From assembly GCA_026417735.1 (NCBI GenBank), contig JAOACR010000017.1:62001-126000 (forward strand): 64,000 bases of DNA, read 5' to 3'. Source of the stretch: Kiritimatiellia bacterium. Its GTDB lineage: Bacteria; Verrucomicrobiota; Kiritimatiellia; PWTM01. The notes beneath the pieces were generated by a model, which had not been told where the DNA came from, did no database searches, and worked only from the letters and a program-made list of their open reading frames with translations. A program made the translations under genes and the position numbers. This document shows, in pieces, positions 17,700-26,181 of this stretch (positions within the stretch are counted from its first letter, which is position 1; each line of letters starts with the position of its first letter).

Positions 17700-17868
17700 T
17701 CCTGCCTGCGGGCCGTCCACGGGTGGGTGGTATGCGCGCCGCGCCTCTTCCGCCCCAGACCCGCCGAAACGGAAGATGTGCCGTTCGAGGCCCGTGCCTG
17801 CGAGTGGGGAGCCCCTCGCCTGCGTGGCGCGCAGCAATGGGAGCCGCAACTGCGGTCGTGCCAGAGGC

Positions 17869-19089
17869 TCAGCTCTTCAGCCCGCGCACATCAAACTCGA
17901 GACGACGATCGGACTTGATCAGCCGCTCCCAGCTCACCACCTCGCCCGTCCATGCGGCCTCGCGTCCGAGGATCGTCAGCAAGTTGCTGTGCACGCTGGG
18001 CTCGACGGTCGGATTGCGGGTGTCGCGTTCGAGAATGCAACGGCGGAACTCCGCGATGTTCGCGACCGCGCCATCCTTGTAGATGCCCGGCGACGCGCCA
18101 CCGCGCCAGAAGTTCTTGCCTCGAATCAGCACATTGCCGCCGTAGGCGGTCTCGAGCACGCCGAGATCGCCGAACACGCGCACGACGATGCCATCCGGCT
18201 TCGAACCGTGTCCTTCGAACTGGCGCGAGCTGAACGTCGCGCCGATCCGGTCGGGATAGAGGAAATGGAGGGTGTAGTAGTCGTTGCAGTCACCCACGTC
18301 CACGCGCACCTTGCGCCCGCAGGTCCCGAACGCGTGGATCGGCGGCACGCCGCGCATCACCCAGCTCAGCACGTCCAGTGTGTGGATGTTTTGTTCGGTG
18401 ATGATGTCACCAGACAGCGCAATGTCGAACATCCAGTTCCGCAGCCGCGCCTCGGGGGTGTCGCCCGGCGGCCCGCGAAGGTTCAGACGGCCGCAGTGAT
18501 AGTAGGTCTCCGCAAACGCGATCCGGCCGATCGCCCCTTCATGCACGCGTTTCATGGCCTCGATGTAAAATGGGTCCGCCCGCGTCTGGAAGTCGACCAG
18601 AAAACACAGTTTCTTTTCGCCGGCGATGCGCGCGGATTCCGCGACGTGGTGACAGCCCGGCACGTCCACCGCGACCGGCTTTGCGAGATACACGTGCGCG
18701 CCCGCCTCAACTGCCGCGCGGGCCTGCTCGGGGTGAAAATAGGGCGGTGATTCGATCGCGACCGCATCGGGCTTCAGATCGAGCGCCCGCCGGTAGCCGT
18801 TCAGCCCCGTGAAACACCGCTCGGGCGGCACCCCGAGCTGCGAGCCCGCCTCGCGCGCGCGGTCCTCAAAGTAGTCCGCCACGCTGACGATCTCATAGCC
18901 ACCGTTTTCGAGAAACAATTTGCCGATCCACACCCCGCGCGAGCCGCAGCCGAACAGGCTGAGCTTGATCTTGGGCGCGGTCTGCGCAAACGCGCCGGCG
19001 GCAGCCGATGCGCCGAGACCGGCAAGAAACCTCCGCCGATCCCACCCAGACTCTGTGCGGCCGTCCAATCGTACTCCCACGCGGTTCAT
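17869..19089 (-). CDS. Tat-exported Gfo/Idh/MocA-family oxidoreductase
   Basis: A 406-aa protein with a twin-arginine signal (DRRRFLAGLGASAAAGAFA, about residues 17-35). The Rossmann motif is SLFGCGSRG and the family lysine motif is YLAKPVAVD. Such exported members are abundant in PVC bacteria and are thought to act on sugars with a tightly bound NAD(P). ATG 19089 has an ideal AAAGGAG 7 bases upstream, and a promoter is visible at 19139-19167. It appears to be a single-gene unit converging on the CsgG-like gene. Confidence 0.88.
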   Translation of the reverse strand: MNRVGVRLDGRTESGWDRRRFLAGLGASAAAGAFAQTAPKIKLSLFGCGSRGVWIGKLFLENGGYEIVSVADYFEDRAREAGSQLGVPPERCFTGLNGYRRALDLKPDAVAIESPPYFHPEQARAAVEAGAHVYLAKPVAVDVPGCHHVAESARIAGEKKLCFLVDFQTRADPFYIEAMKRVHEGAIGRIAFAETYYHCGRLNLRGPPGDTPEARLRNWMFDIALSGDIITEQNIHTLDVLSWVMRGVPPIHAFGTCGRKVRVDVGDCNDYYTLHFLYPDRIGATFSSRQFEGHGSKPDGIVVRVFGDLGVLETAYGGNVLIRGKNFWRGGASPGIYKDGAVANIAEFRRCILERDTRNPTVEPSVHSNLLTILGREAAWTGEVVSWERLIKSDRRLEFDVRGLKS

Positions 19090-19138
19090 TCGGACGCTCC
19101 TTTCAGCTTGAGGGCCATGGCTAGGGGCCTGCAAACCA

Positions 19139-19167
19139 GCTATATCAGAACCGATTCGGCCGGCCAA
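19139..19167 (-). promoter_or_regulatory. Sigma70-type promoter for the Tat-exported oxidoreductase
   Basis: TTGGCC (19162-19167), a 17-base spacer and TATAGC (19139-19144) on the minus strand. The leader is about 40 bases and carries AAAGGAG. Confidence 0.5.
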
Positions 19168-19228
19168 GAAGAGCCCCGCTTCCCCCCGGGCCGGCGGCGA
19201 GACCCTCGCAACCAGCACGGGCCGCCGG

Positions 19229-19921
19229 TCAGGCGGTCACGGCTCTCCGCCACGAGATCCGCCGGTGCGGCCAGGAGATCGTGCAGTCGAACACATCCAG
19301 CAGCGCCGTGCCCACGATCAAAGCGGCGCCGGCCTGTTGAGTCGCCACATGGAACATCATGCGGAGAGGGTCGGGCAGCACACCGACCTCCATCATCAGG
19401 GGCTCGCCATCGAGCGCGACGGAAACTGTGTAGATCGGAACGCGGAAACGCCCGCAGAACGGGTGAAAGTCGCAGCGCTCATCCACCGGTGGCTGCCCCG
19501 CCACCATCTCCGGACGGATGTAGGAGATGTGGGCACCGGTGTCGAAGAGCGCCCGCACAGGGCGACCGCCCAGCCGCAGTGAAAAGATCGGCGTGCCCCT
19601 AAGCGTGCTCATGGGCTCCCCGATCGGCCCCTCCGGAACGTCGTCGCCCTCGTCGAGCAGTCCCTCCCGCCCGCGGATGCGGATCGTATGGGCGCAAAGA
19701 ATGTCGCATCCGATCGCGATGTGGATCGGCATACCGGCCAACGCGCTCATCAACCGCGGTGTTACACCCCAGCACTCGGTCGGCGGACAGTGCCAATGCC
19801 CAAACAGCTCAAACGGCTCTTCCGCAAGACTGAAGGGCGACCCCGTGTCCACAAGCGCACGCCGCTCGCCGATGGGCACCAAGAGGTGTCCGCGCTCCTT
19901 CAAAACCGGAACCGTCCGCAT
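19229..19921 (-). CDS. Two-lobed retropepsin-like aspartic protease, last gene of the SPFH operon
   Basis: A 230-aa protein with two retropepsin-type active-site motifs: ALVDTGSPFS (D25) and ALFDTGAHIS (D127). Each is followed by the hydrophobic-Gly element that closes a retropepsin domain: HIAIGCDILC near 68-76, and ALIVGTALLDVF near the C-terminus. It thus looks like two retropepsin units fused in one chain, a pepsin-like layout, rather than a homodimer. No signal peptide or membrane segment is seen. The start is ATG 19921, with GGGAGCAAGGG just upstream, 50 bases after the SPFH gene. ATG 19975, which overlaps that stop as ATGA but has no ribosome-binding site, is the alternative (248 aa). 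Cleavage of a substrate held by the SPFH proteins is inference. Confidence 0.72.
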   Translation of the reverse strand: MRTVPVLKERGHLLVPIGERRALVDTGSPFSLAEEPFELFGHWHCPPTECWGVTPRLMSALAGMPIHIAIGCDILCAHTIRIRGREGLLDEGDDVPEGPIGEPMSTLRGTPIFSLRLGGRPVRALFDTGAHISYIRPEMVAGQPPVDERCDFHPFCGRFRVPIYTVSVALDGEPLMMEVGVLPDPLRMMFHVATQQAGAALIVGTALLDVFDCTISWPHRRISWRRAVTA

Positions 19922-19971
19922 ACCCTTGCTCCCAGTCGGCGCGGATTCGCGCCCCCCGCGGCCCCGCCGCC

Positions 19972-21717
19972 TCATCGCGCCGCCGGCGCGGCGGACGCCG
20001 GCGGTGCCGCGCCGGAGGGCGTCGAGAGCACGCGGGCGCCACCGAGGTCGCCGAGCGTCGCGCCCCGAAGGTCCGTCCACAGCGTACCCTCGCCCGCATG
20101 GATCACATGCACCCGGAGATTCGTCGAGAGCTGCGTCGCAAACGTCCACAGCGAGAGTGCGGTCGGGTCGCGGAACGCTGCAACGCGAAGCTGCTGGCCG
20201 CGCGCCCGCTCGCCCTCCACCTTGCGCACCGACTCCGCCGCAGCCTCGCCCAGCGTGACCTGCCGGCGCGCGGTCAGCTCGGCCGTCCGGCTCTCAATCT
20301 CCGCGACCGTCCGCTGAGTCTCCGCGGCGATCCGACCGACCTCCAGCTCCTGCGCGGCCCGGATCTCCGCGACCAGTTTCTGCGTTTCCTGTCGAACCTG
20401 CTCCCCCTTCTGCGCGATCATCGCGGTCTCAGTGTTCAGCTGCGCCTGTTTGCGCGCAGTGTTCTGCTTCTCCTTGTTCGTCTCGTCCTGCTCCTTCGCG
20501 ATGCTCGCCTCGCGGATCGGCGTCAAGATGTTCTCCGGCACATTCACGTGGCGGATCAGCGCGTTGTGCACGACAATGTCCCGCTCGCCGAGCACCTTCG
20601 AGAGCGCCTCGGTGAGGTCGATCTGGAACTTCTCACGGCCGTCGCCCGCGATGAAGTCGGTCACCTTGTACGCGGAACCTTTCAGCCGCGACACGGAGAG
20701 AATCTGCGGCATGATCGCCTTTTCGACCACCGCGGGCAGGTCGCCGTAGGTGCGAAAGATGCCCGCAATGCGATCCGGCAGCAGCTCGAACTCGACCGTC
20801 ATATCCAGACTGATCTCGAAGCCATCGCGGGAGGGGAAGCTGACGAACTGGTTCAGCACAAACACCGCGTCTTCCGCGGCCGGGACCGCGCGCGCGGCGG
20901 CCGCCGACGGCGGCCCGGCCGCTTGCCGGTCCGCGCGTGGCGCCGCCCGGGAACGCAGCCCGAGCAGCGAGGACTCCGCCAGGTAGTTGCGGCGCTTCTC
21001 CTGCTGTTCGGCGAGCAGGTTCTGTGCGAGCTGCGCCGCCGCGGCGGGCTTCTCGTCCATCGCGACGCGCTTCGTCAGCACCTCGCCCCCCTGCCGGCCG
21101 AGCAGCGAAACCTGGTTCACGCCGATCTCGAGCACGTCCACCTTGTATTGCTTCGGATTCACGTAGTAGAGGCCGGGCTGCAGCACGTCGCGCCGGATGC
21201 CCTTTTGACCGGCCCCCGCAAACTCCCCTGCCGGCGCCGGCGTGCCGGAAAGCGACGTGATCACGCCCACATAGCCGATCGGGATGCTCACCGCGTCCAC
21301 CACCTCGATCGTGTAGCCGTACGGGTTCAACCGGTACTTCCCCGGTCCGAGCACTCGCTTCCAGACGCCTTTCTGCCCCGGCTCCGCGAGGAACTCCCCC
21401 TGCGGCAGATTCTCGCCCACCTTCGCGGTGACGACGCCGACCTTGCCGGGCGGGATGAAAATCACGGGCATAATTTTTCGTTCGTACAGGAACGGGTCGT
21501 AGAAGTAGCGGCCCTCACCGAGCACATCTTCGCGAATGCCGCGCTGTCCCTTTTTCGCGAGAATCTGGCCCGGCGGCAGCGGCGCGCCGGTCTTCGCGGT
21601 GATCACAGCCATCTGGTCCGGGCCGACGTAGAACCGACAGAAGAACCACAGGTAAGCCCCCGCGAGCGCGGCCACCATCGCCACCAGACCGGCGAGCGCC
21701 TTCATCATCGCTTTCAT
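19972..21717 (-). CDS. SPFH/band-7 membrane protein with three N-terminal beta repeats (second copy)
   Basis: A 581-aa protein. One membrane helix (residues about 7-27) precedes three related repeats at 31-88, 89-145 and 146-200. Each has the pattern GxVxVxxxxGxxxxxGxxxxxxGQKGIxxxVLxPGxYxxNPxxY. A linker (200-280) leads to an SPFH domain (about 285-420), then a long glutamine/alanine/glutamate-rich coiled coil (about 420-520) and a small C-terminal domain. ATG 21717 overlaps the stop of the first SPFH gene. Members such as HflK/HflC and stomatins form large rings or cages around membrane proteases. The pairing of two such genes resembles HflK/HflC, but the triplicated front part is not found there. 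Confidence 0.82.
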   Translation of the reverse strand: MKAMMKALAGLVAMVAALAGAYLWFFCRFYVGPDQMAVITAKTGAPLPPGQILAKKGQRGIREDVLGEGRYFYDPFLYERKIMPVIFIPPGKVGVVTAKVGENLPQGEFLAEPGQKGVWKRVLGPGKYRLNPYGYTIEVVDAVSIPIGYVGVITSLSGTPAPAGEFAGAGQKGIRRDVLQPGLYYVNPKQYKVDVLEIGVNQVSLLGRQGGEVLTKRVAMDEKPAAAAQLAQNLLAEQQEKRRNYLAESSLLGLRSRAAPRADRQAAGPPSAAAARAVPAAEDAVFVLNQFVSFPSRDGFEISLDMTVEFELLPDRIAGIFRTYGDLPAVVEKAIMPQILSVSRLKGSAYKVTDFIAGDGREKFQIDLTEALSKVLGERDIVVHNALIRHVNVPENILTPIREASIAKEQDETNKEKQNTARKQAQLNTETAMIAQKGEQVRQETQKLVAEIRAAQELEVGRIAAETQRTVAEIESRTAELTARRQVTLGEAAAESVRKVEGERARGQQLRVAAFRDPTALSLWTFATQLSTNLRVHVIHAGEGTLWTDLRGATLGDLGGARVLSTPSGAAPPASAAPAAR

Positions 21718-23291
21718 CGGCGCTCCTCCGCCGCCGTACCGCCACCGGCGGGCAATGGCGGCGAAAGCAGCGTCCGCAGCAGGCCGCCAAACCCCTCCGC
21801 ATCGTCGGTGGTCATGAGCGTTTCGAGCCGGGGGGCGAGGCTCTCGTAGAACGTGTAGCGCGCGAACGTCAGCCCGCCGCCGAACGCATCGACTTGCCGG
21901 CGGAGCACCTCCGCGCGCGCCTCGTTGTCCATTCGGATCACCTCGGCCTGCCCGGTGGCCTCCGCGAGCATCGCGGCGGCCCGGAACCGCGCCGCGTCCA
22001 ACTCGATCGTCGCCACCTCGAGGCCGCGCAGCGCGTTCGTCACGTTCACCGACTGCGTCTGCCGCGCCTCGATGACCGCCTTCAAGCGCTGCGTGTCCGC
22101 ATCCACCCGGGCCTTGTTCTGTTCCGCGAGCATCTCCTGACGGGTCAGCTCCGCCTTGGAGCGCGCCTGCTCGATCTGCTGCTCGAACTTCCGAGCCTCC
22201 TGCACCGCGATCTCCCGTTCGCGGATCACGCTGGCGATTTCATCGGGGACCCGGATGTTGCGGATCAACACCGACTTGATCGCGACGCCCCAGTCGCGGC
22301 AACGCTCGCGCAGATGCGTTTCGAGGGTGTTCTGAAACTGCTGCCGCGTCTCACCCATGATGAAGCTGGTCGCGGGCTGCTTGCTGCCCTCGATTCGAGA
22401 GAAGCCGCGCGCGCGGGGCAGGATCAGCTTCTTCACGATATCGTCCATGTCGCCGACCTGATGCGTCAGCAGCGCCGCCTGCTCCCGCTGGATCGAGAAC
22501 TCCAGCGTGCCCTCCACTTCCACGATGAACCCGTCGGACGTGAGGAACGAAATCGCGTCCTCACCGCTCATCTCGAACCGCTGACTTTGCAGATTCACTT
22601 CGACGACGTTGTACATGTAGGGGTTGAGATAGTGCGTGCCAGGGTCGAGCACCTCCGCGAGCACTCCTTTGCGCCCGCGCTCCACCAGGAACGTGTTCGC
22701 GTTGGTGAGCGCGACGTCGAGCGGATCGGCGCCCACCAGCGACACCACCACCCCCACCCGGCCGGGCCGGATCGAAATCGCATCGAACTGCTCGACGTGA
22801 ATCGCGTATGGATTGATGCGGTAGGTGCCGGGTGAAAGGATCTCCGGCAGGATGCCCTTTTCGCCGTCCCCGGCGAGGATGCGGCCGTTCTCCGGCTCAC
22901 GGCCGTGCAGCCGGACCTGCACACCGAGCCGTCCGGCCGGAATTGTGACGACCGGATGGTACTCCCAGCTCCAGGTCCACGGATTGCGGAAGTAGCGACC
23001 TTCGGGGAGCACCTCCGGCTGAATGCCCTTGTGACGCGGCGAAATCGCGAGAATCTCGCCCGACGGCAGCGGCGCGCCCGTTTTGCGGATCAGGACCGCG
23101 ACCTGCCCCGGTCGGGGCTCGATCCGCCACCCAAACCAGATCCAGAGTGGCAGCCCCACCACCACCGCCCACAGCATCAACAGCCGCCAGGGAGGTTTCG
23201 GCAAACGCCGCGGCGCAGGCGTCCCGCGGCGAGACGAAGGTATCGGAGGCGGCAGCGGTGGTGGTTCAAACGTCGGGTCAATGTGCATCAC
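21714..23291 (-). CDS. SPFH/band-7 membrane protein with three N-terminal beta repeats (first copy)
   Basis: A 525-aa protein. A proline-rich N-terminus (residues 8-34) and one membrane helix (34-54) precede three beta repeats at about 58-117, 118-174 and 175-234. They have the same consensus as in the downstream gene (for example KGIQPEVLPEGRYFRNP). The SPFH domain spans about 245-390 (GFIVEVEGTLEFSI ... IKSVLIRNIRVPDEIASVI), followed by a coiled coil (390-490). GTG 23291 is 9 bases after GAGGAG; the next codon is ATG 23288, so either may be the start. It is the first gene of the SPFH-SPFH-retropepsin operon and shares ancestry with the second gene throughout. Confidence 0.82.
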   Translation of the reverse strand: MMHIDPTFEPPPLPPPIPSSRRGTPAPRRLPKPPWRLLMLWAVVVGLPLWIWFGWRIEPRPGQVAVLIRKTGAPLPSGEILAISPRHKGIQPEVLPEGRYFRNPWTWSWEYHPVVTIPAGRLGVQVRLHGREPENGRILAGDGEKGILPEILSPGTYRINPYAIHVEQFDAISIRPGRVGVVVSLVGADPLDVALTNANTFLVERGRKGVLAEVLDPGTHYLNPYMYNVVEVNLQSQRFEMSGEDAISFLTSDGFIVEVEGTLEFSIQREQAALLTHQVGDMDDIVKKLILPRARGFSRIEGSKQPATSFIMGETRQQFQNTLETHLRERCRDWGVAIKSVLIRNIRVPDEIASVIREREIAVQEARKFEQQIEQARSKAELTRQEMLAEQNKARVDADTQRLKAVIEARQTQSVNVTNALRGLEVATIELDAARFRAAAMLAEATGQAEVIRMDNEARAEVLRRQVDAFGGGLTFARYTFYESLAPRLETLMTTDDAEGFGGLLRTLLSPPLPAGGGTAAEERR

Positions 23292-23385
23292 GGCATCTGG
23301 CTCCTCGCGGCCAGCTCGGGCGGCACTCTACACCCCGCCCCCTGCGGGCGACAATCTCAACACCCGCCGGTCGCCACGCACCCGT

Positions 23386-26181
23386 TCACCGCGGCCGGGC
23401 GGCGCCGACCAGCACCCAGCAAAGCTTCTGGATATGGAACTCGTCCGCCCGGCACCACGGCAGGTCGAGCACCGCCACAAGCCGCGACGGCGGTTCGCGC
23501 AGAATTAGCGCCCGCGCGGCGAAGATCTCCAGCGGGGTGCTCGGCAGCTGTGTCGGTGTCTCATTGCGCCAGAGCTGCTCAACGTTCCACGCCAGCCACC
23601 AACCCGGCCGCAGTCCGTCAATCATCGTTTCCATCAACCGGCGCTCGACGTCGGCCGCGTGGTCCGCCAGCAGCCGGCCGACCTCCGGCGTGAGCCGCCG
23701 CCACCGCGCCACCACGCTGCGCCCGGGTGGCACGACTTGGAAAAGCCCGCCGCGCGGGTGGGCGAGCGCCTCCACCAGGCGCTGCCGCATCGCGCGCCGG
23801 GCGGCGGACATCCCCTCCGACATTGCTTCGGCGTCACCGGCGGCTTCGGCGAGCCGGCAGTACGCCATCAGTCCCGCCAGCCGGCCGTTCCCGCAATCGT
23901 CCTCGGGCGCCGGCGATGCCGCGCGCAGCCGCTCCCGCAGCGCGGGCCAGTTCGACGCGACCCACCCCGCCCCGCCCGGTGTACGGCTCCACAACCACAG
24001 CGGATAGAGCCGGCCCACCTCATCCCACGGCGTCTCGTCGACAATGCGCACCAGACGTGAGGGCACGTCGTACGCTACCCGACTTTCGCCCGCATCCGGC
24101 GTGACGCGGTCCAGCCCATCGCGAACGAGCTCCGCGGCGCGCGCATCCGCCCGATCGCGCAGCGGCGGGTCCAGAAACGGCCGCGCGAGCATCAACGTCA
24201 GCAGGGTGCCGGCGGGGTCGGCGAAGTAGCGGAATGCTTCGTCGGGATGCTTGCCCGCGGGGATCACCAGCGGACGCCACTGCCGCTCGAGCAGCTCGTG
24301 AACCAGTTCGTTCAGCTGCCGCCGCAGGGGCTCGATTTCAGCGGGCACCGCTAGCATCCGTGCAGGATCGAACAGAGGCCGGCGAATCAGCGGATCCAAC
24401 GCCTCGTCCGGGATCCTCTCGACCGCCCGCGCGGCTTCCGCGGCCAGGGGCGCGCGGGTTGTGCCCGGCACCGGGCCGGGTAGCGCGTCGAGCAGACTCT
24501 TCAGCCGTGGCGTGCCCAACGTGTCCCAATCCCACGGCAGGCGCTGCACCTGCTGCCACTCGTCCTCGGAGAGGGGCGCGGGCGGCGCCGGTTGCCTGGC
24601 GGGTGGCGGAGCGCCGGGGACGGCCCGATACGCAATGAGGGCACAGCCGGAGTTGAGCTCGTGAGAAGGCAGGTAGTAGAAGCCTTCGCCGGCGACGACG
24701 ACGGGCACATCCAATACTGAACCGCCGCCGTACACCGCGGTGCCGCGGCTAAGCCATTCCGAACCGGCGGGCAACGGTTCGCCGCGCCAAGCCGCCAGCC
24801 GCAGCGCCAGCGCCTCGCCCGGCGCGGGCTCATGGATGTTCAGCGCCAGCGGCTCGGTGTAGCCCTGAAGCGTCTGCAAATCCAACGCGTTCACGTCGCT
24901 CTGATGCGCGTTGATCAGCAGGCGTCCCGCGTAGCTGAGCTGGCACTGCTCGTCGTGCACCAGCAACAGACTGTCGTGCCAGCCGTAGGTGCGCGACTCG
25001 TCGAGCAGCGGCGTGATGTGACCCGTCTCCGTGTCAAGCACGCCGACGTTCAAGAACGGCGAATAGTGCCCATAGCGGCTACGCAACAGCGCCTGGAACT
25101 TTACAATCACGCGGCCATCCGGCATCACGAGCGGCGGCGCGGCGGGGCCGTTCATGCTCTCGGAGGACACGATCGGCGCGACGAACCGGGGCCGACCGTC
25201 CGCCGGATCGAGCACAAAGACGGTCTGGTAGGCCGGTTCTTCCGTCAGGCGCCGGCGCAGGTACTCCAGTTGGCGGCGGTAGGTGTCCGGCCGCGCGAGC
25301 TGACGAAAGTTCTCCGCGCGCAGCCGCTCGTTCACTTCGGGGGGGTGCCGCCAGCTGGCGAAGTCGCCGAACACCTCGCGGACCATCTCGAGCATCAACT
25401 CCTGCATGCGGTCGTAGCTGATCACCGGCTGTGTGGTCACGATCACTGCACCGTCGGGCGCGATGACGGGGTGATACCCGCGCATCGAGGCGCCGGGCAG
25501 TTTCGGACTGCGCCAGAGCTGGCGGCCGTCTGCGAGGCTGAGCGCGTGCACGCACATCGCCTCGCTGCCGATGTAGACGCGGCCACGGGCGGGATCCACG
25601 GCCGGACTGTTCAAAAGCGGCGCGCCGAGGGGCGCCCTCCAGCGCACACGGCCGGATGCGCCATCCACCGCGTAGAGCACGCCGTCGCGTCCGCCGACGA
25701 TCACCACGTCGCCCTGGACGGCGGGTGCATTCCAGATGGCGGCGCCGGTCGCCAGCGACCAGAGGTGCCGACCGTCCGCCGCGGCCACCGCATACAGCCG
25801 GCCGTCGGCGCCCCCAAAGAAGACCCGGCCCTCCGCGACCGCTGCGGCGTGCAGAATCGGTCCGCCCGCGCGGAACGTCCACAGTTCCCGTCCGGTCTGC
25901 GACTCCAGCGCGTAGAGCACCCCGCGAAGAGTCCCGATGAACAACCGCCCCTCCGCGACAACCGGTTGAACACCGGCCTGCAGCCCCTCGTCCGGGAACA
26001 CACGGTACCACGCCCGCTGGAACGGGGGCCGCACCTCGTGTGGCGTACCGCCATGGCGCTGCGCGTTGAAGCCGAGCATCGGCCAGTCGGCCGCGGCAGC
26101 CGCGCTCGCGCCCGCGAGCGCCCCGCGAAGTAACCCGCGCCAGCGGCGGTGCTGGCTGCTCCGACCGCCCCTGCCGCTCAT
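23386..26181 (-). CDS. Exported PQQ-type beta-propeller protein, large
   Basis: A 931-aa protein with an N-terminal export signal (GLLRGALAGASAAAAA). Residues about 30-230 hold at least four PQQ/WD-like blades (GRLFIGTLRGVLYALESQTGREL, then GRVFFGGADGRLYAV, DVVIVGGRDGVLYAVDGASG). A further propeller part continues to about 520, and the C-terminal 400 residues are helix-rich and unassigned (DPLIRRPLFDPARML, WWLAWNVEQLW). Similar proteins in PVC bacteria act at the cell surface, but the ligand is unknown. ATG 26181 overlaps the stop of the upstream propeller gene (ATGA). Confidence 0.75.
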   Translation of the reverse strand: MSGRGGRSSQHRRWRGLLRGALAGASAAAAADWPMLGFNAQRHGGTPHEVRPPFQRAWYRVFPDEGLQAGVQPVVAEGRLFIGTLRGVLYALESQTGRELWTFRAGGPILHAAAVAEGRVFFGGADGRLYAVAAADGRHLWSLATGAAIWNAPAVQGDVVIVGGRDGVLYAVDGASGRVRWRAPLGAPLLNSPAVDPARGRVYIGSEAMCVHALSLADGRQLWRSPKLPGASMRGYHPVIAPDGAVIVTTQPVISYDRMQELMLEMVREVFGDFASWRHPPEVNERLRAENFRQLARPDTYRRQLEYLRRRLTEEPAYQTVFVLDPADGRPRFVAPIVSSESMNGPAAPPLVMPDGRVIVKFQALLRSRYGHYSPFLNVGVLDTETGHITPLLDESRTYGWHDSLLLVHDEQCQLSYAGRLLINAHQSDVNALDLQTLQGYTEPLALNIHEPAPGEALALRLAAWRGEPLPAGSEWLSRGTAVYGGGSVLDVPVVVAGEGFYYLPSHELNSGCALIAYRAVPGAPPPARQPAPPAPLSEDEWQQVQRLPWDWDTLGTPRLKSLLDALPGPVPGTTRAPLAAEAARAVERIPDEALDPLIRRPLFDPARMLAVPAEIEPLRRQLNELVHELLERQWRPLVIPAGKHPDEAFRYFADPAGTLLTLMLARPFLDPPLRDRADARAAELVRDGLDRVTPDAGESRVAYDVPSRLVRIVDETPWDEVGRLYPLWLWSRTPGGAGWVASNWPALRERLRAASPAPEDDCGNGRLAGLMAYCRLAEAAGDAEAMSEGMSAARRAMRQRLVEALAHPRGGLFQVVPPGRSVVARWRRLTPEVGRLLADHAADVERRLMETMIDGLRPGWWLAWNVEQLWRNETPTQLPSTPLEIFAARALILREPPSRLVAVLDLPWCRADEFHIQKLCWVLVGAARPR

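Noticed and set aside
20098-21849. 583-codon plus-strand frame
   Set aside because: It is the complement of the second SPFH gene; high-GC DNA leaves long antisense frames open.
24832-26133. 433-codon plus-strand frame
   Set aside because: It is antisense to a propeller gene with intact blade repeats and has biased, non-protein-like composition.
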